A DNA stretch of 64,000 nucleotides. Origin: Hoplostethus atlanticus (Eukaryota; Chordata; Actinopteri; Trachichthyiformes; Trachichthyidae). This document shows, piece by piece, positions 45,500 to 58,200 of the stretch (position 1 is the first letter of the stretch; each line of letters begins with the position of its first letter). A program made the translations under genes and the position numbers. Under the pieces are notes generated by a model. The model worked only from the letters and a program-made list of their open reading frames with translations, did not search any database and was not told where the DNA came from. The stretch spans positions 1-64,000 of the forward strand of contig JAXDDX010000013.1 of assembly GCA_034670405.1 (NCBI GenBank). Reading direction: 5' to 3'.

Positions 45500-48400
45500 T
45501 GCGTGCAAAATCTCCATTCAAAAGAAGCTAACCTGGCACATTGCTCCTGGGGATAATTTTGAGGAATTTGCTGTTCCCAAAGCTGTTGGATCAGGAATTT
45601 GCTTTGTCCATATGTTAACTGGGTCTTGATCCAATATTGGCTGGACTCATATCTTGCTTGTGCATGTATGTGTATCATTTTGTTTGTGTGTGTGTGTGTG
45701 TGTGTCCAGGAAACAGACTACCTGAGCACCATCTTCCACCTTTACAATAGCAGCGATAGTGACAATGAGGAAAATGAGAAGATGAAGCAGCTCCAGCGAC
45801 GTCGGGAAGAGAAGCTAAAGTCTGTCACTGTTTTCACTGCATCACCACTCTAGCTAGTATGCCATGAACAGACCTGCGACATATAGTTCTAATAATTTGT
45901 ATCAGCTGGTTGGGATTTGGTTGGTAGTCAGGGATGCAGTGGAGGATAAATGCACCTAAACTTTAGGCTGTCATAGTAAGTTACATGAAGATAGCATCTT
46001 TTAAGGAAGACAAGTCTTAGTTAATGCTTTTCTGAAAGTGATTTTTATATATTGGCAGTTACTTGCCTCCGGCTGGAGGTCATTAAGGCAATTAAGGGGG
46101 GTCTCTGTGTGTGGCCACAGGCGTAGGAGGGAGAAGATGGAGGCTCTGAAGAGGAGGAAGCAGGAATACGTGACGGGAGAGTGGAACGTCAACACCGTCC
46201 TGCTTGGAGGACTGTGGAAGGATCCCACACTGGAGGGTAGAAACATTGTAGACAGCCAGTGGTAGGGCAGACATATTTGGTGTACCGCAGAGGTCATTTG
46301 GTACAATAAAAATGGCTGGATTTTGATATTCTTGCCAGGTCAATGTTATGCCAATTAGAACTAGTTCTGTTTGACTGAGAACTCAGTAGACTGTGATAAA
46401 GTTGTAATATTATGTTGTTTTCTACCACTGACACAACTGTTAACGGTCTAATGTCAGTTAACTAGTCTATAAATTACAGTACAAAGTAAACCACAGTGCA
46501 CTGTCTTAAAATCAAATTTTCTTAAAATCTGCCGCTGGGGTATCATATTTCCCCTGGTTTCCAATGCACTTTCAACTATTGCAGAAACAAATGTCAATAT
46601 CATGAAACAATACAGGATAAGGTGGATCACTTCACTAGTGACACTGTGACACTGATGACACTGTATTTGCACTGGCAGTGAAATTATCTAACCCCATTTT
46701 TCACTTGTTTTAGGAATATAAATAAAAGATGAATGACTTGTGAAGGTGGATATGTTTTGCAGTATGTCTTTGTGTGTTTTTTTTAGAGGAAGAAGAAAGT
46801 CCAGAGGAGGAAGCAGTGCCTGGTGACAAACAGGTGCAATACATTGGCATATTAGAAAATGGCATATTAGCGTGAGTAGAGGAGGAAGATATGGGAGAGG
46901 GCATATGGTTCATAGGGGATAGGATGCAGTACTTGTGTTTGCTTTTACATCTGTTGGAACATACTAACTAACAAAGCAGCCCTTGAACCTAACATCATCT
47001 CGCTCTGTGGCAGGTAGTGCAGAAGGGGAAAGAGAAAGGCGGCCCGGCCGACGGTGACCAGATACAGAGCAGGCTGGAGAGGATCTGGGCCGTCCTCTGT
47101 CTGCCTGACGCCCACAGACTGGACATGGCCATCAAATACAGCTCCCACGCATATAGAAACCAGCTGGAGGAGGTAGGCTAGCGGACAAGGATGCATACGA
47201 ATATGAACAGTAAATCATTTTCTACAAATCACTTCTGTTCTTTATTGAGCTGTATCATATTAATAAAAGGAAGTAAAGGTTCTAATATTGTGTCAATTTA
47301 ATGTTAACTGTGAATCTTCACACCTAAGCTGCAAATCTCCACCTCCCACAATCCCCTTTGCCTATTCAGAAAGCTCAATTTTAACACTGGCATTAATGGG
47401 GAGTCATGGGGAGTAATATGGTGCCTGAACTTCCCCTTCTTCTGGTTGCATCCTTCCCCTACGTTTATTTACAGTAATGGTTTGCGTGTGTGTGTGTGTG
47501 AGTATTAATGCACATGTCTGTTTTAAATTGACTTAACTAAATAAAAGGCCTTAATTGGTCTTACATACAATTAAAGATGTTGCTTTTTCTCAGTACATTA
47601 GTTTCCTAATGTTCGTGCAGACATATACTTCTGCTATTGTGTTTTTAATCTTCTGGCTTCTTTGGGGGGAGAAATTTGATTTAAATTGGCATTTAAAAGT
47701 TTTTTAAAAGTCTTAAATTTAACTTGCAGAAATCTAGAAATCTGTAGTCACCCTGGTGTGTGTGTGTGTGTGCGTGTGTGTGTGTGTGTGCGTGTAGGCC
47801 ACAGCAGCCTGGGAGAGCGCTGCCCATCTGATCCAGCAGAGGGAAACACTGATGGCTCGTCTGGAGCTGTTTGAGACAGGAAGCGTCTGACCCCAACAGA
47901 TTCTTTCAACGTGGTACGTTATCGATACACACATGGAGAGTTGAGAGTTAGATGGAGAAAACATGCTAGTTGGGTACACTCTCATTTTGTCACTATGCCA
48001 CTGCTGAGCCATTTATGACAGTTCACAAGGCTAGTAATTAACACTGGCCTTTCTGAATGGCTGGCGGCAATCTGTCATGAAGAATTACAAATATTCAGCA
48101 GTTACAGCCATGTAGTATACTTGTCTTGTGTTGTCATCCCTAAGATACAGACAGGTTACAAGGTTGTACCCAACTTCTGCATGTTAATGCTGTGCTTTGT
48201 AAGTCGCTTTGGACAAAAGCGGCTGCTAAGTGACTGTAATGTAACGTAATGTAATGTAATTGTTTTCATATATTACACAACTTTGTCTCTCTCTGAAATG
48301 TGGATCTTCCTTGTATTGTTCATTTCTTCCTTCTTTCTCTCTCTCCATCATCCCATCTCTCCTCAGGCTACAAAGGCTCCTCCACAGCCAGGATGGAGGA

Positions 48401-49351
48401 GTCTAAAAAGAGGAGTGAGCTGGATTCTCAGATCGTCTCTCTGGAGACGAGACTGTCCAAGATAATCAACAACATTGCAGAGCGCTTCCATGACACAGTC
48501 TCATACAAAGTGAGTGGCCAGTAGTGTCAGCAACAGTCTGCTCACTGGTTATGCATCTACCCACTCTATTGAGCAACTCATATTTTATTGTAAGAATAAA
48601 AACGTATTTGTGTAACAGTGGGCCTTCATTAGACACACACAAACACAGTCGGTGGAATTAATACAGATTGCTACCTTTTAAAATATTTTTTACACTTACA
48701 AAAGACTGACTCTCACATGTTCATTTTCAGTGTTGTAACAAAGCAGGGTGTCTGCTGTAAAGTCCAGCAAAGGTCTGAAAAATATTTTGAATTGAATGAG
48801 CTAAATGATGGTTAAATGTTGCGTACGGTATCAGTGCACTGCTTTTCTAGTGAGAATCTCCCTGGTTGCGCTGATGCATACTAAATTGTTTTTTTTACTT
48901 AAAACTAGTCTTACATTTTATTTGAACTCAAATTAACAAGGTCTTAAGGCTTCAGACATTCACACCTGAAAATTGCCTAATATAACCACTGTGTTCTACT
49001 GTTGGCCACAAAGCAGCTCCACTGGAGCAGGTAAGGGTTAAGTGCTTACTTACCTCGACAGTAGCTGTTGATTTTGATTTTGCCATCCAAACTATAGAGG
49101 GATCAATACACCAGTTGACTTTTCATTCATAGGGCAGGCCATATGGGGATAAGATGCGCTGGGATCGCACTGAAATGCTCTACTGGCTACAGCAGGAGAG
49201 GCGGGTCCAGAATCTGGAGGAGATGGCGAAGAGGAGGGTGTCCCTCTCCCCCAGACTGCCCCCTCTGCAACCCTGCCACCAGGAAAACTCTCAGACTGCC
49301 CAGCAGGGACCCACGCTCTCACCCAGCCAATGTACAGATCACCACACCTGA
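40769..49351 (+). CDS. ccdc87: Coiled-coil domain-containing protein 87, with a frameshift in exon 16
   Basis: Eighteen coding exons: 40769-40955, 41238-41383, 41536-41786, 41979-42162, 43154-43253, 43448-43583, 43928-44048, 44311-44610, 44834-44950, 45065-45186, 45275-45404, 45710-45819, 46121-46236, 46787-46833, 47014-47172, 47798-47913, 48367-48509 and 49133-49351. Marks of CCDC87 include RQRGIFTNQANRSRLGVQLARDC, split here across its domain, GEWNVNTVL, DMAIKYSSHAYR and DKMRWDRTEMLYWLQQERRV. Mammalian CCDC87 is a testis protein linked to sperm and acrosome function. Exon 16 is 116 nt where the phases of exons 15 and 17 require 115. The frame shifts after the ACA codon near 47879 and meets TGA at 47888-47890, giving 772 aa instead of about 900. 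Either a real mutation or an assembly error. Donors of exons 6 and 12 (GTCTGA, GTCTGT) are weak but frame-consistent. Confidence 0.92.
41206..41231. repeat. (TCTAT)n microsatellite before ccdc87 exon 2
   Basis: About five TCTAT units run straight into the TTGTCAG acceptor, so the repeat supplies the pyrimidine tract. Confidence 0.85.
42230..42830. other. Insert-like stretch in ccdc87 intron 4
   Basis: Differs in texture from the surrounding intron and carries a 178-codon plus-strand frame without recognisable domains. A TTTTTATTTAC (minus-strand polyA-like) and a CTTTAAATAC box hint at an antisense LTR. No ends are found. Confidence 0.25.
43365..43440. repeat. (TG)n microsatellite ahead of ccdc87 exon 6
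   Basis: Over 30 TG units end a few bases before the CTTTTAG acceptor at 43447. Confidence 0.95.
44049..44092. repeat. (AC)n microsatellite at the ccdc87 exon 7 donor
   Basis: The exon 7 donor GTAGAC is followed at once by about 18 AC units. Confidence 0.95.
45405..45500. repeat. (GT)n microsatellite starting at the ccdc87 exon 11 donor
   Basis: The exon 11 sequence ends TCAG at 45404 and the intron is about 45 GT units from its first base. The splice donor is therefore one of many identical GTs. Confidence 0.95.
47756..47797. repeat. (TG)n microsatellite forming the acceptor tract of ccdc87 exon 16
   Basis: TG-rich tract that ends in GTGTAG, the acceptor for exon 16. There is no classic pyrimidine run. 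Confidence 0.9.
48195..48262 (+). repeat. Fish SINE-type 3' tail
   Basis: TAAGTCGCTTTGGACAAAAG plus GCTGCTAAGTGACTGTAATG is a tail common in teleost short interspersed repeats, ending in (TGTAA)n. The head region was not identified. Lies in ccdc87 intron 16. Confidence 0.6.
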
Positions 49352-50339
49352 TGAGCTTCTTTTACACAGCATTTCTTTACAATCTGTCAATAACTGAATG
49401 AAGCTTTGTATTCAATTGTTTATTTTATATGCTGTGTGTCTTTGCAAGGAACAATTGTTGCATAACAAAATGAGCCATTACCATTTGCAAAAGGATGATT
49501 GTTGGCATGAACATAGCTCAACATGGAACAGTAGGCAATCAAAGCCAAAGACCTACAAAATGGTAAACTTTTGATGATTAAATCACCCTTATTAATGAAA
49601 TATTGAAATATTGGATTTCAGGAAGCAATTTTTTTTCAAAATATATGGATATGTAGTACTTTGGAATTACACATTTTATACAATGATGCATCATTTATGT
49701 TCTTTATTCTGTGGTGTCTGCCATGAATCAGTATTGCTTTGTAGGTCAGACATAGAAAATGTTGGTTTCACTGTATTATACATCTATTTAGGGCTACGTG
49801 TAAGTGCATTATCACTGCAACAGTACAGTGTGGAGTAAACAGCACGCTGACTTCTGTAGCTGTCACTAGGCAGTATTGTTGCCTTGAAGTGCTGTCGGAA
49901 ATATTGGTATTTCGCCTTGAGCACACATGAACGACCCAACAAAGTTGGACTTTTCTATGGTAACCGAGTTTGCCGATATGTAATGTTTAGACGGGGGCTA
50001 TGCAAGACGTGTCAACAACTGAATGTTAGCAACTGAGATTAAAGTTGATGTATACAACACATTTTGGCTGATAAATTAATTGAAATATCAATTACATGCA
50101 TGATGTACAGTTTCTCCTCTTTATAGTGCCTCTACAGCGCAGGGTACTTCTGTGCCACTTGATTTTTAAAATATAACAGCCAACAAAAAACTACTCTCTT
50201 TACAGGTGTCGGTTACGAGGTCAACTTTATTATTTCCGACCGAAAGCGCTTGAATAAGCAGAAACACCATATTTACGAGCTAAACAGAGCAGTTGGATGC
50301 AGCATTCAATCCCTTTGCCCAGTTACTGTAAAGCATGCA
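49352..50339. other. ccdc87 3' flank and spacer
   Basis: No gene is recognised. An ATTAAA at 49577-49582 could be the ccdc87 polyadenylation signal. Confidence 0.4.
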
Positions 50340-50574
50340 TGAGCTCATCCCGTCACGTGGCAAGAATTTCGCCACGCCATTGGTTGTTTCACACCGGGTA
50401 AGTTGTTTTTGTTGGGAATGAGGAAGCTCAGTTATTTCAAAATTGGGCGTGTAGTTTCGTATAGCGCACTGAATAAATTGTATTTGACTCATTGAATTAT
50501 TTTAAAAGTGAATTCGTCTCACTGATATAAACAGCTCGACAAAGAGCTTCATCGTTAAGGAAAAAAAGATATTC
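50340..50574 (+). promoter_or_regulatory. apaf1: Probable apaf1 promoter and untranslated first exon
   Basis: Has a CACGTG E-box near 50355, a CCATTGG (CCAAT-type) box near 50377 and a second GTCTCAC-rich stretch. It ends at ATTC|GTAAGT (donor 50575). The next exon starts after TTTTTCAG at 51216 and carries the apaf1 start codon, so this pair forms a plausible 5' UTR intron. The start site is not defined. Confidence 0.45.
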
Positions 50575-51278
50575 GTAAGTATCTACCTTTTGTTAATTTC
50601 TTTGTTTCATTTTCGAGTACGTTAAGTCAAAGTGAGTCAACTTGTCAAGAAAGGCTTTGAAAGTGGGACACTGTACTAGCTGATAAGACACGTTGTTCGC
50701 TATAAATTGTGTAAATTGAGTCAAGTATAAGCTAAACATGTAGGACCAATATTCCTTTCAGCTTCATTCTTGGCAGAGAGTGACAGGCACTGTACAGCTA
50801 TCACAAAGTAGCTGAACTCCGCTAGCAACAGCTGTTTGGCTAACGTCATATCAGTTTACAAACAGCTTGGTGACATTTGACATTTTATCATCAGATTATT
50901 ATTGCCATTGAGAAGATATAAGTAGACCAAGTGTCTATTTAACAGGTTAGTAGGATAGTTGTAATCATAGGCTGTATAAGAATTATAGCCTAATATATTG
51001 TGGACACTTAGCTGAAAATCAGTGTTATCAGTTGGATGCCACTTTTATTATTGTAATTTGTTTTACTTTGCAAAGGCTTCTTTGAAAAGCTGACAAGTCC
51101 TTTCATTCTGCTCAGGCCAGGTTAGATTTACGATCTCCTTCCAAAGTCCTGTTTTCTTTTATTTAAGACAACATTCTTACCTCAGTTAATTTGTCAAACT
51201 TCCTTGTATTTTTCAGCTCAACAGCATCCACCTCCTATCTCTGAACACCAGGCATCCCCATACTTCTCCAGCGGCTGC

Positions 51279-51368
51279 ATGATTGCTGTGTTGTGTTGGC
51301 ATGGCGATGGAGGAAGGGGCGCGGAGCTGTCTGCTGCGATCTCGCACGGTGCTGGAGCAGGACATTAA
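51279..51368 (+). CDS. Overlapping upstream ORF in the apaf1 leader
   Basis: An ATG at 51279 opens a 29-codon frame ending TAA at 51366-51368. It overlaps the apaf1 start (51301) in another frame. Its own context is weak (T at -3), while the apaf1 ATGs at 51301 and 51307 both have G at -3 and +4. It may lower apaf1 translation; no peptide function is implied. Confidence 0.4.
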   Translation: MIAVLCWHGDGGRGAELSAAISHGAGAGH

Positions 51369-54300
51369 GGCCTCCTACTTGATGGACCACATGATCAGTG
51401 ATGGTGTGCTGACTGTGGACGAGGAGGAAAGGATCAGGAACAAGGTGAGCGTTTGTAGAAGATGGGCGTGTTACTAATTACTAATTTTTACTTTTGAAAG
51501 ACTCCATCAAATTAAATATTGTCTTTTATCAGTGCAGCTAATCAAACCCAACATTGCATTATTCACCCATAAACTCCCATTTGTCAAGCTTGTAACGAGC
51601 ACTCTTGTAGTTTTCACTTGTTAGGTCATGGAAGTGTTCTGACTTAGTAATGAAAAGTCATGGGATTTTACATCAGGGCCAAGTGGGAACCCTGAAAACA
51701 GCACGTAAAATGCATGTTTTTAAGTCCTCATCTCATCACTGATATCTCTTTTCAGCCCACCAGGAGGGATCAGGCTGTGGCCCTGCTGGAGCTGCTGCTG
51801 AGGAAAGACAACCGGGCCTACATCTCCTTCTACAATGCCCTGGTCAAGGAGAGCTACGGTGACCTGGCTAATCTACTCCACAACAACCTACCGCTTGTCT
51901 CTCCCGAGGCCCACAAGAGCTTCTCTGATGGGGGAACACCATATGGTGAGGTGGGGGAGCTGTGGGTGTTTAGACTGTCAGTACGTGGAAGTGAAGGAGC
52001 ATGGGGGAAATGTGCAGTGGCTTCCGGCTGATTGGTTGGAATGCAATGGTTTTGTTGTTTTGCATGTGTGTGTGTTCTACTTAGGTTAGACATGTACATG
52101 TCACATGTAGACAGACATTTGTATATGACTTAAAACAATCACACCCATTGCTTGGGCATCGGGAGGCATTAGAGATTGATTTTAATTTAATTCTCTCCCT
52201 GTCTCTTAATCCCTTCCCTGCTTGTCCAACAGTCCAGACGGTGCTGAGTGAGGGCGGTGTGCCCCAGAGGCCTGTGGTGTTTGTCAGCAGACCAGAGCTG
52301 GTAAACCGGGTGAGGGAGAAACTCTACCGGCTCCAAAAAGAACCCGGCTGGGTCACCGTCTTCGGCATGGCTGGCTCGGGCAAGTCTGTCCTCGCTGCTG
52401 AGGCTGTCCGGGACCATGCACTCATCGAAGGTGAATAATGGGCTATTTAACAAACACTGATTACAGACAGGAAGGGATGGTTGACATGCTCTCAGACTGG
52501 GTTCCTACATAGGTCTGGAGTCTGGATGTATTGAAAATGAATGTGATTGATAGAGCGATGTAACTGATGTTTAGTGGACAGCTTGGAACATGATTGCAAA
52601 ATAGTCGGCACCCCTAAAATCCGCTGGTAGCTTCTCACCTCTTGTCCTCCTCATCGACTCTTATCTGCAGAATGCTTTCCCGGAGGCATCCACTGGCTGT
52701 CCATCGGCCAGCTCGACAAGCCAGACCTACTGGTGAAGATCCAGTCCCTGTGTTTCCGTCTGGAGCAGAGCCAGGATCCCCAGTCCCTCCAGAGGCCCCC
52801 CAGCTCCCTGGATGAGGCCAAGGAGCGCCTACGCTTCCTCACGCTGCGCAGATATCCCAGGTGAGTTACCACATTCAGATTAACATGATGTACTTTGTGC
52901 AGTAAAACTTGTTATATAGCTAAATATTACTGTTAGCCAACATCTAGATTCAAGATTCAAAACTTCATTGCCGTAGTATATGTGCATGGGAATTTGGATT
53001 GGTGATTTCAACACAGAAAAGGTGTTGTCCTGGTTCAATGGACCTTAGCTACTAGCTGTATCAAGAGGCTCAGGCTGTGATCTCTGATAGTTTCTCTGTA
53101 TCTTTTTTGGTTTTCAGATGTCTGCTGATTCTGGATGACATCTGGGACAGTACGGTCCTGAAGGCGTTTGATATCCAGTGTCGGATCCTTCTGACCACCA
53201 GAGACAGAAGCCTCGCTGATTCTGTTAGTGGTACGTACACAATATGTTTTGCTTGTGCCTTGGGAGTAACTAACTAATTTGGAGGGTTGGAGGTTGTTGT
53301 CTGTTGTGTTGTGTTTTATTGTATTGGTCAAAATGTAGTACTACAATAAAACCCAATACAACCTAAATTAAACTAAACTTAATTGATTGATTTAATCTTA
53401 TGGGGTTATTCTCCCATCCCCTGCAAGGACTTTTTGGCCTGCAAAAATGCACATAGTATCAAGCACACATGTACTTGTGTGTGTGTTGTGTGTTGTAGGT
53501 GCTAAGTTTGAGGTGGCAGTAGAGAGTGGTCTGGATGAAGACAAGGCACTGGAAATCCTCGCTCTGTACAGCAACAGTAAACCCCAGAGACTACCTGAGG
53601 AGGCTCGCAGCATCGTCAGAGAGTGTAAAGGTTCGTAGACTGACACTCACACACACATACGCACACATGCATGCACAGTAGGCCCTTGAAGACAGATACA
53701 AGCACACTTAAAAGAACACTGAAAACCTTTTGAATTCTGAAATTCTCTGCTCTGATGTATTCTCTCTCTCTCCCCTCATCTCTCCTCCTCTGTACCTCCC
53801 CACCCCAGGCTCCCCTCTGGTGGTGTCCCTGATCGGGGCTCTTCTTAGAGAGTTTCCCACCCGCTGGTCCTACTACCTGCGGCAGCTGCAGCAGAAGCAA
53901 TTCAAGCGCATCAGGAAGTCGTCGTCTTATGACTATGACGCCCTGGACCAGGCCATGGCTGCCAGCATCCAGGTTCTACCTGACGAAAACCAAAAGCTGT
54001 ACAGGGACCTCACTGTGCTGGAGAAGGACGTCAAAGTCCCTGCCAAGGTTTGGCGTTCATAACTCTTTACTATAACTCTAAAGGACACCAGTATTCTATT
54101 TTTTAAAGAATTTGTTCTTAATTGAGGTACTCATTGAGGTAACTAAACGTTATGAAATGGATTAATTTTTTTAGTAGACTGTAGTAACAGTGTATTACAG
54201 TCTGTACTGTACTGTAGTAGTGATTTTAGTACTGTGTTCTACCTGTACTGTGCCTTCTATGGGTATGAAACAGAAGCAGAACACTTTAGTTTACCATTAG

Positions 54301-55071
54301 AAAACCAGAAAACCTGTTTATGTTGGAGAGCAACATGCTGATGACATCTCTGCCAGCACTCTGTAAAAGTGCGCCGATGCCAATATGTTTTGGGGGCCTT
54401 ACGCGTCCACAGAAAAAACATACTGTATTGATATGGCATGGTATGTTTTCCACTGCAAGAGTCCTCGGGGTACTCGGTAATCTTTGCAGTGGAAAACCCT
54501 TATATAATAAAACAACACTGACATTATTCCCTTCGCCCAGGTGCTGTCTGTTCTGTGGGACATGGAGCTAGAGGAGGTGGAGGACGTTCTCCAGGAGTTT
54601 GTCAACAAGTCTCTGCTGTTCAGGGACTGTCACCACCGACCCTACCTCTACTACCTCCACGACCTGCAGCTGGACTTCCTGGAAGAGCAGAACCGCTCCC
54701 AGCTAGAGGTTCGCATGGACACAATCTCTCTAAGCTGGAGGTCAAACTGTTGGATTTCAAACTTGTTGTCAAGGCACCTATACATTCAATTAAGCAAGAT
54801 GCCATGACAGGCCGTGTGCCCACAACTAACTATCATGATGTTGGGTGGGCTACTTTCACAAATGGCCCATTTAACAAACATGTCAATTTTAAGGACTACT
54901 AGCATTATTTCATTCAGTCTGCCTTCCTCTTTGCTGAAAAGACGTAGAAAGGCTTTGGCCAGGTCATATAGATATCATTTTAGATGACAGAATTTGTCCA
55001 GCTCCACTAGGCCTCTCTACCCAAGGCCAACCTTTGCCTTCTTGACTGACAGTTTGAAAGAAAGTGAGTGT

Positions 55072-55112
<41 letters not shown>

Positions 55113-55247
55113 CAGAGCCTCCACACCAAGGTGGTGCGTCAGTACCAGCAGTACTACAGAGAGGGTCCTCCAACCTCAGGTGACGAGGAGTGTCTCTACT
55201 GGATCAGATTCCTCACCTACCACATGGCCAAAGCCAACCTCTCCCAG

Positions 55248-55282
<35 letters not shown>

Positions 55283-58200
55283 TCCATAGACATACACACC
55301 CACTATCTACACAATACAGGACTGGCAACAGGGTACATTTCTTTTTCTTTCTGTCTTTCGTGTGTAGGAGCTGTACTCCCTCATGTTTTCTCTGGACTGG
55401 GTCAGGACCAAGGCTCAGATGATGGGTCCAGCTCACCTCATCAATGACTATGTGGAGTATGGAACCATTCTGGACAAAGAGGTCAGCAGCCAGCAAACCC
55501 TCTTTTACCTTATCTAAAACAAACCTGACTGATATCCTGACTGTGCTGTTCTACGAGCCCCTCCAGAAAACAGGCAGGTTTATAAGTGTCTGTTTTTTTT
55601 GTCCCCCCCCCATGGAACTTCCTGGATTAAACAAAAAGTGCATCTATTGTCTTTCCCCAAAGTATGCTGGCCTTAGTGTGCATCTGTTTTTGATTATCTC
55701 CATTGATTATCACTGCACGGCTTTCCCCTGTTCTCTTTCACATTTTCATAGTTTCATATTTCAGATTTGGTAGTTGGCACATAGCATGTGGGAAGTGAGC
55801 AGGGAAGCAGGGGGCTAGTTTGTCAAAACTAGAGGTGATCACTCCCACATCTGTGATGCTAGGCCATGCAAAGTAACATCACACAATACCACTTGTAAAA
55901 TTTCTAGAGGGAGCAGCAAGCTATAATTTTATACTGAAGTACCAATTGAATCATGCATGAGCAGTGTCAGTCGTGTTAAGATTCATAAGTGGTGTCCACA
56001 GCATGGCCAAATACATTTTTGTTTTGGAAAGTAATGAGGATTTCTATTAATAATAATATCTGTAATTTTATAGCACTTTTATGAACCAAAGTTTACAAAG
56101 TGCTTCACAATTAAGCCATACAAAAGACGGGGCAAGAAGAGCACAGTGGTAAAAAGAAAGAAATGGCCATTAGGGTAGGGGTTAGGAACGGTCCCTCATC
56201 AGGTTAAGGGGTGGGGGTGGGGGTGGTAAGGTTATACCAACAAAACTATATAGTGGAAAGACAAACATCATTACATAAACTTAAGAAGTCATTTAAAAGA
56301 TAACACTGTTGCCCTGAGCAGAGAGCTTTCAAAAGTGTAGGTGCCCTGACAGCGAACGCCCAGTCTGGTATGTTTCCCTTTAGGATCATCCGCAGTGGAC
56401 TGAAATGTGTGTCCGTTATCCCCCCCCCCAGAACAGTGAGGTGCGCAGTCATTTCCAGGAGTTCCTGTCTCTGAATGGCCACCAGCTGGAGCAGCGTCCA
56501 TTCCCCGATGTGGTGCAGCTAGCTCTGTCTCAGCCCCACAGCTCCGAGGTCTACAGACAGGCTCTGCGGCAGGCCCAGGACCGAGCCAGCAGGGGGAGAC
56601 TCTACTTCGACTGGCTGTAAGCAACCAAGCATTTGTCTTGTATTGATTTGTTGGATGTTTAGTAATGAAATGATAATCAAGTATTATGTTGTACCTTGTA
56701 GAAAATCCATGGCTTGTGGTTCAGCTAGATTTATAACACCAGGATCACGCTTCATCTAAAAGTGTAATTTGTTTGTCTCAAACTGTGCAGAGTTCTACGC
56801 AGGGATCCTGTGACTCTAACCTAATGAGATGAAACTGATTTAGATGTGGATATTGCTCGTAGCATGAAAACATACATTTTCCTTGTTACTGTGATTCACT
56901 GATGAAATATGTTCATCAGGAAAACCTCACACAGACTTCTCAGACACAATGAATCTGCAGCGGAGTGATGCAGTGGTAACAGATTCTCTCATTTTGAAAT
57001 GAATGAGAATAATGCATTCATCACATTAAATGTGATACCATCATAAGATGTAATGTCTTTTGTAATGTATTTTGCCAATGCAAAATACTTATTTAGTAAA
57101 CAAAACTGTGAGGTGATTATTGTAGCGGTATTGCAGGACTTTCTGTCCTGTGTGTTTGAGACTGGACTGGTCTTTGTGTGTGTTTTGTCCAGGAACAAGA
57201 GCAGTGTGGAGAGCCTGTCTCGTCTGGTGGTCCAGCCCCACCAGGGCTCCATCTACTCTGCTTGCTTCTCCCGTGATGGAGCCAAGGTTGCCTCCTGTGG
57301 AGCCAGCAAGACACTTAGGGTAACAGAGCACACATATTTCTTTGAGTGCATGTGTTTGTGTGTATACAATCATCAAGGGCAAACAGTTCCCAAGGAGACA
57401 AATACGGTGTGTGCTTTCAGTGTATAGTAGTGTTAACTACTCTTACCCGTGTGTTCAGGTGTTTAAAAGCACCTCAGGTGAGAAGCTCCTGGAGATCCAG
57501 GCCCACGACGACGAGGTGCTCTGCTGTGCCTTCTCCCCCGACGACCGTCTCCTAGCAACCTGCTCCAGCGACAGGAAAGTCAAGGTAACCAAACAACAAC
57601 TAGACAATGAATACAATTACCGCAAACAGACTAGGTGCCCACAGCAAGTGCCGGCAGCACCTAGGCACTGTATGTTGGCAAAGCAGCTAGCTTACAACCC
57701 GTTATCAGGGCGCATTAATGCACTGGCAAGACAGATGACAGAGACTCACCAGCCTCATGAGTTATTTATGAGGGCTTACCAATGAATACGAAACTGTAAT
57801 TGCTATATACTTTGAAATTTTACTGAGTTGTTAAAAATCACACATTGCAAATGTATTCACAATCATCATCAATCAATCAATACATTTTTAGCAGCAAAAA
57901 GTCATTTTGCTACTGGTCTGACAGGGCAAGTGGAAAAAGTGGAAACCTTTGAACCCTGAATTAGTCTGACTTAGTGACTGTTTCACAGGGAATAGCGCCA
58001 GCTCCAATTAGTTTTTACACTTTGACACATCTCTTGGTCCCGTATTCCTCTGTGCCCAACGTGGTCGCAGCAGTAAAGAAACGCTACCTAACATACAGAA
58101 ATGATGCCTGTTAACCTCTGAGTTTTGAGCTCCACTCTAGATTGTGACTGGTTGAATGAACACAAACGCTGTATTGTTGGTTTAAGAAATGCAAACACAC

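Noticed and set aside
45223..45678. ORFs with long Val-Cys or Thr-His runs
   Set aside because: Translations of (GT)n/(CA)n microsatellites; several others exist at 43328-43519, 55068-55289 and 62814-63067.
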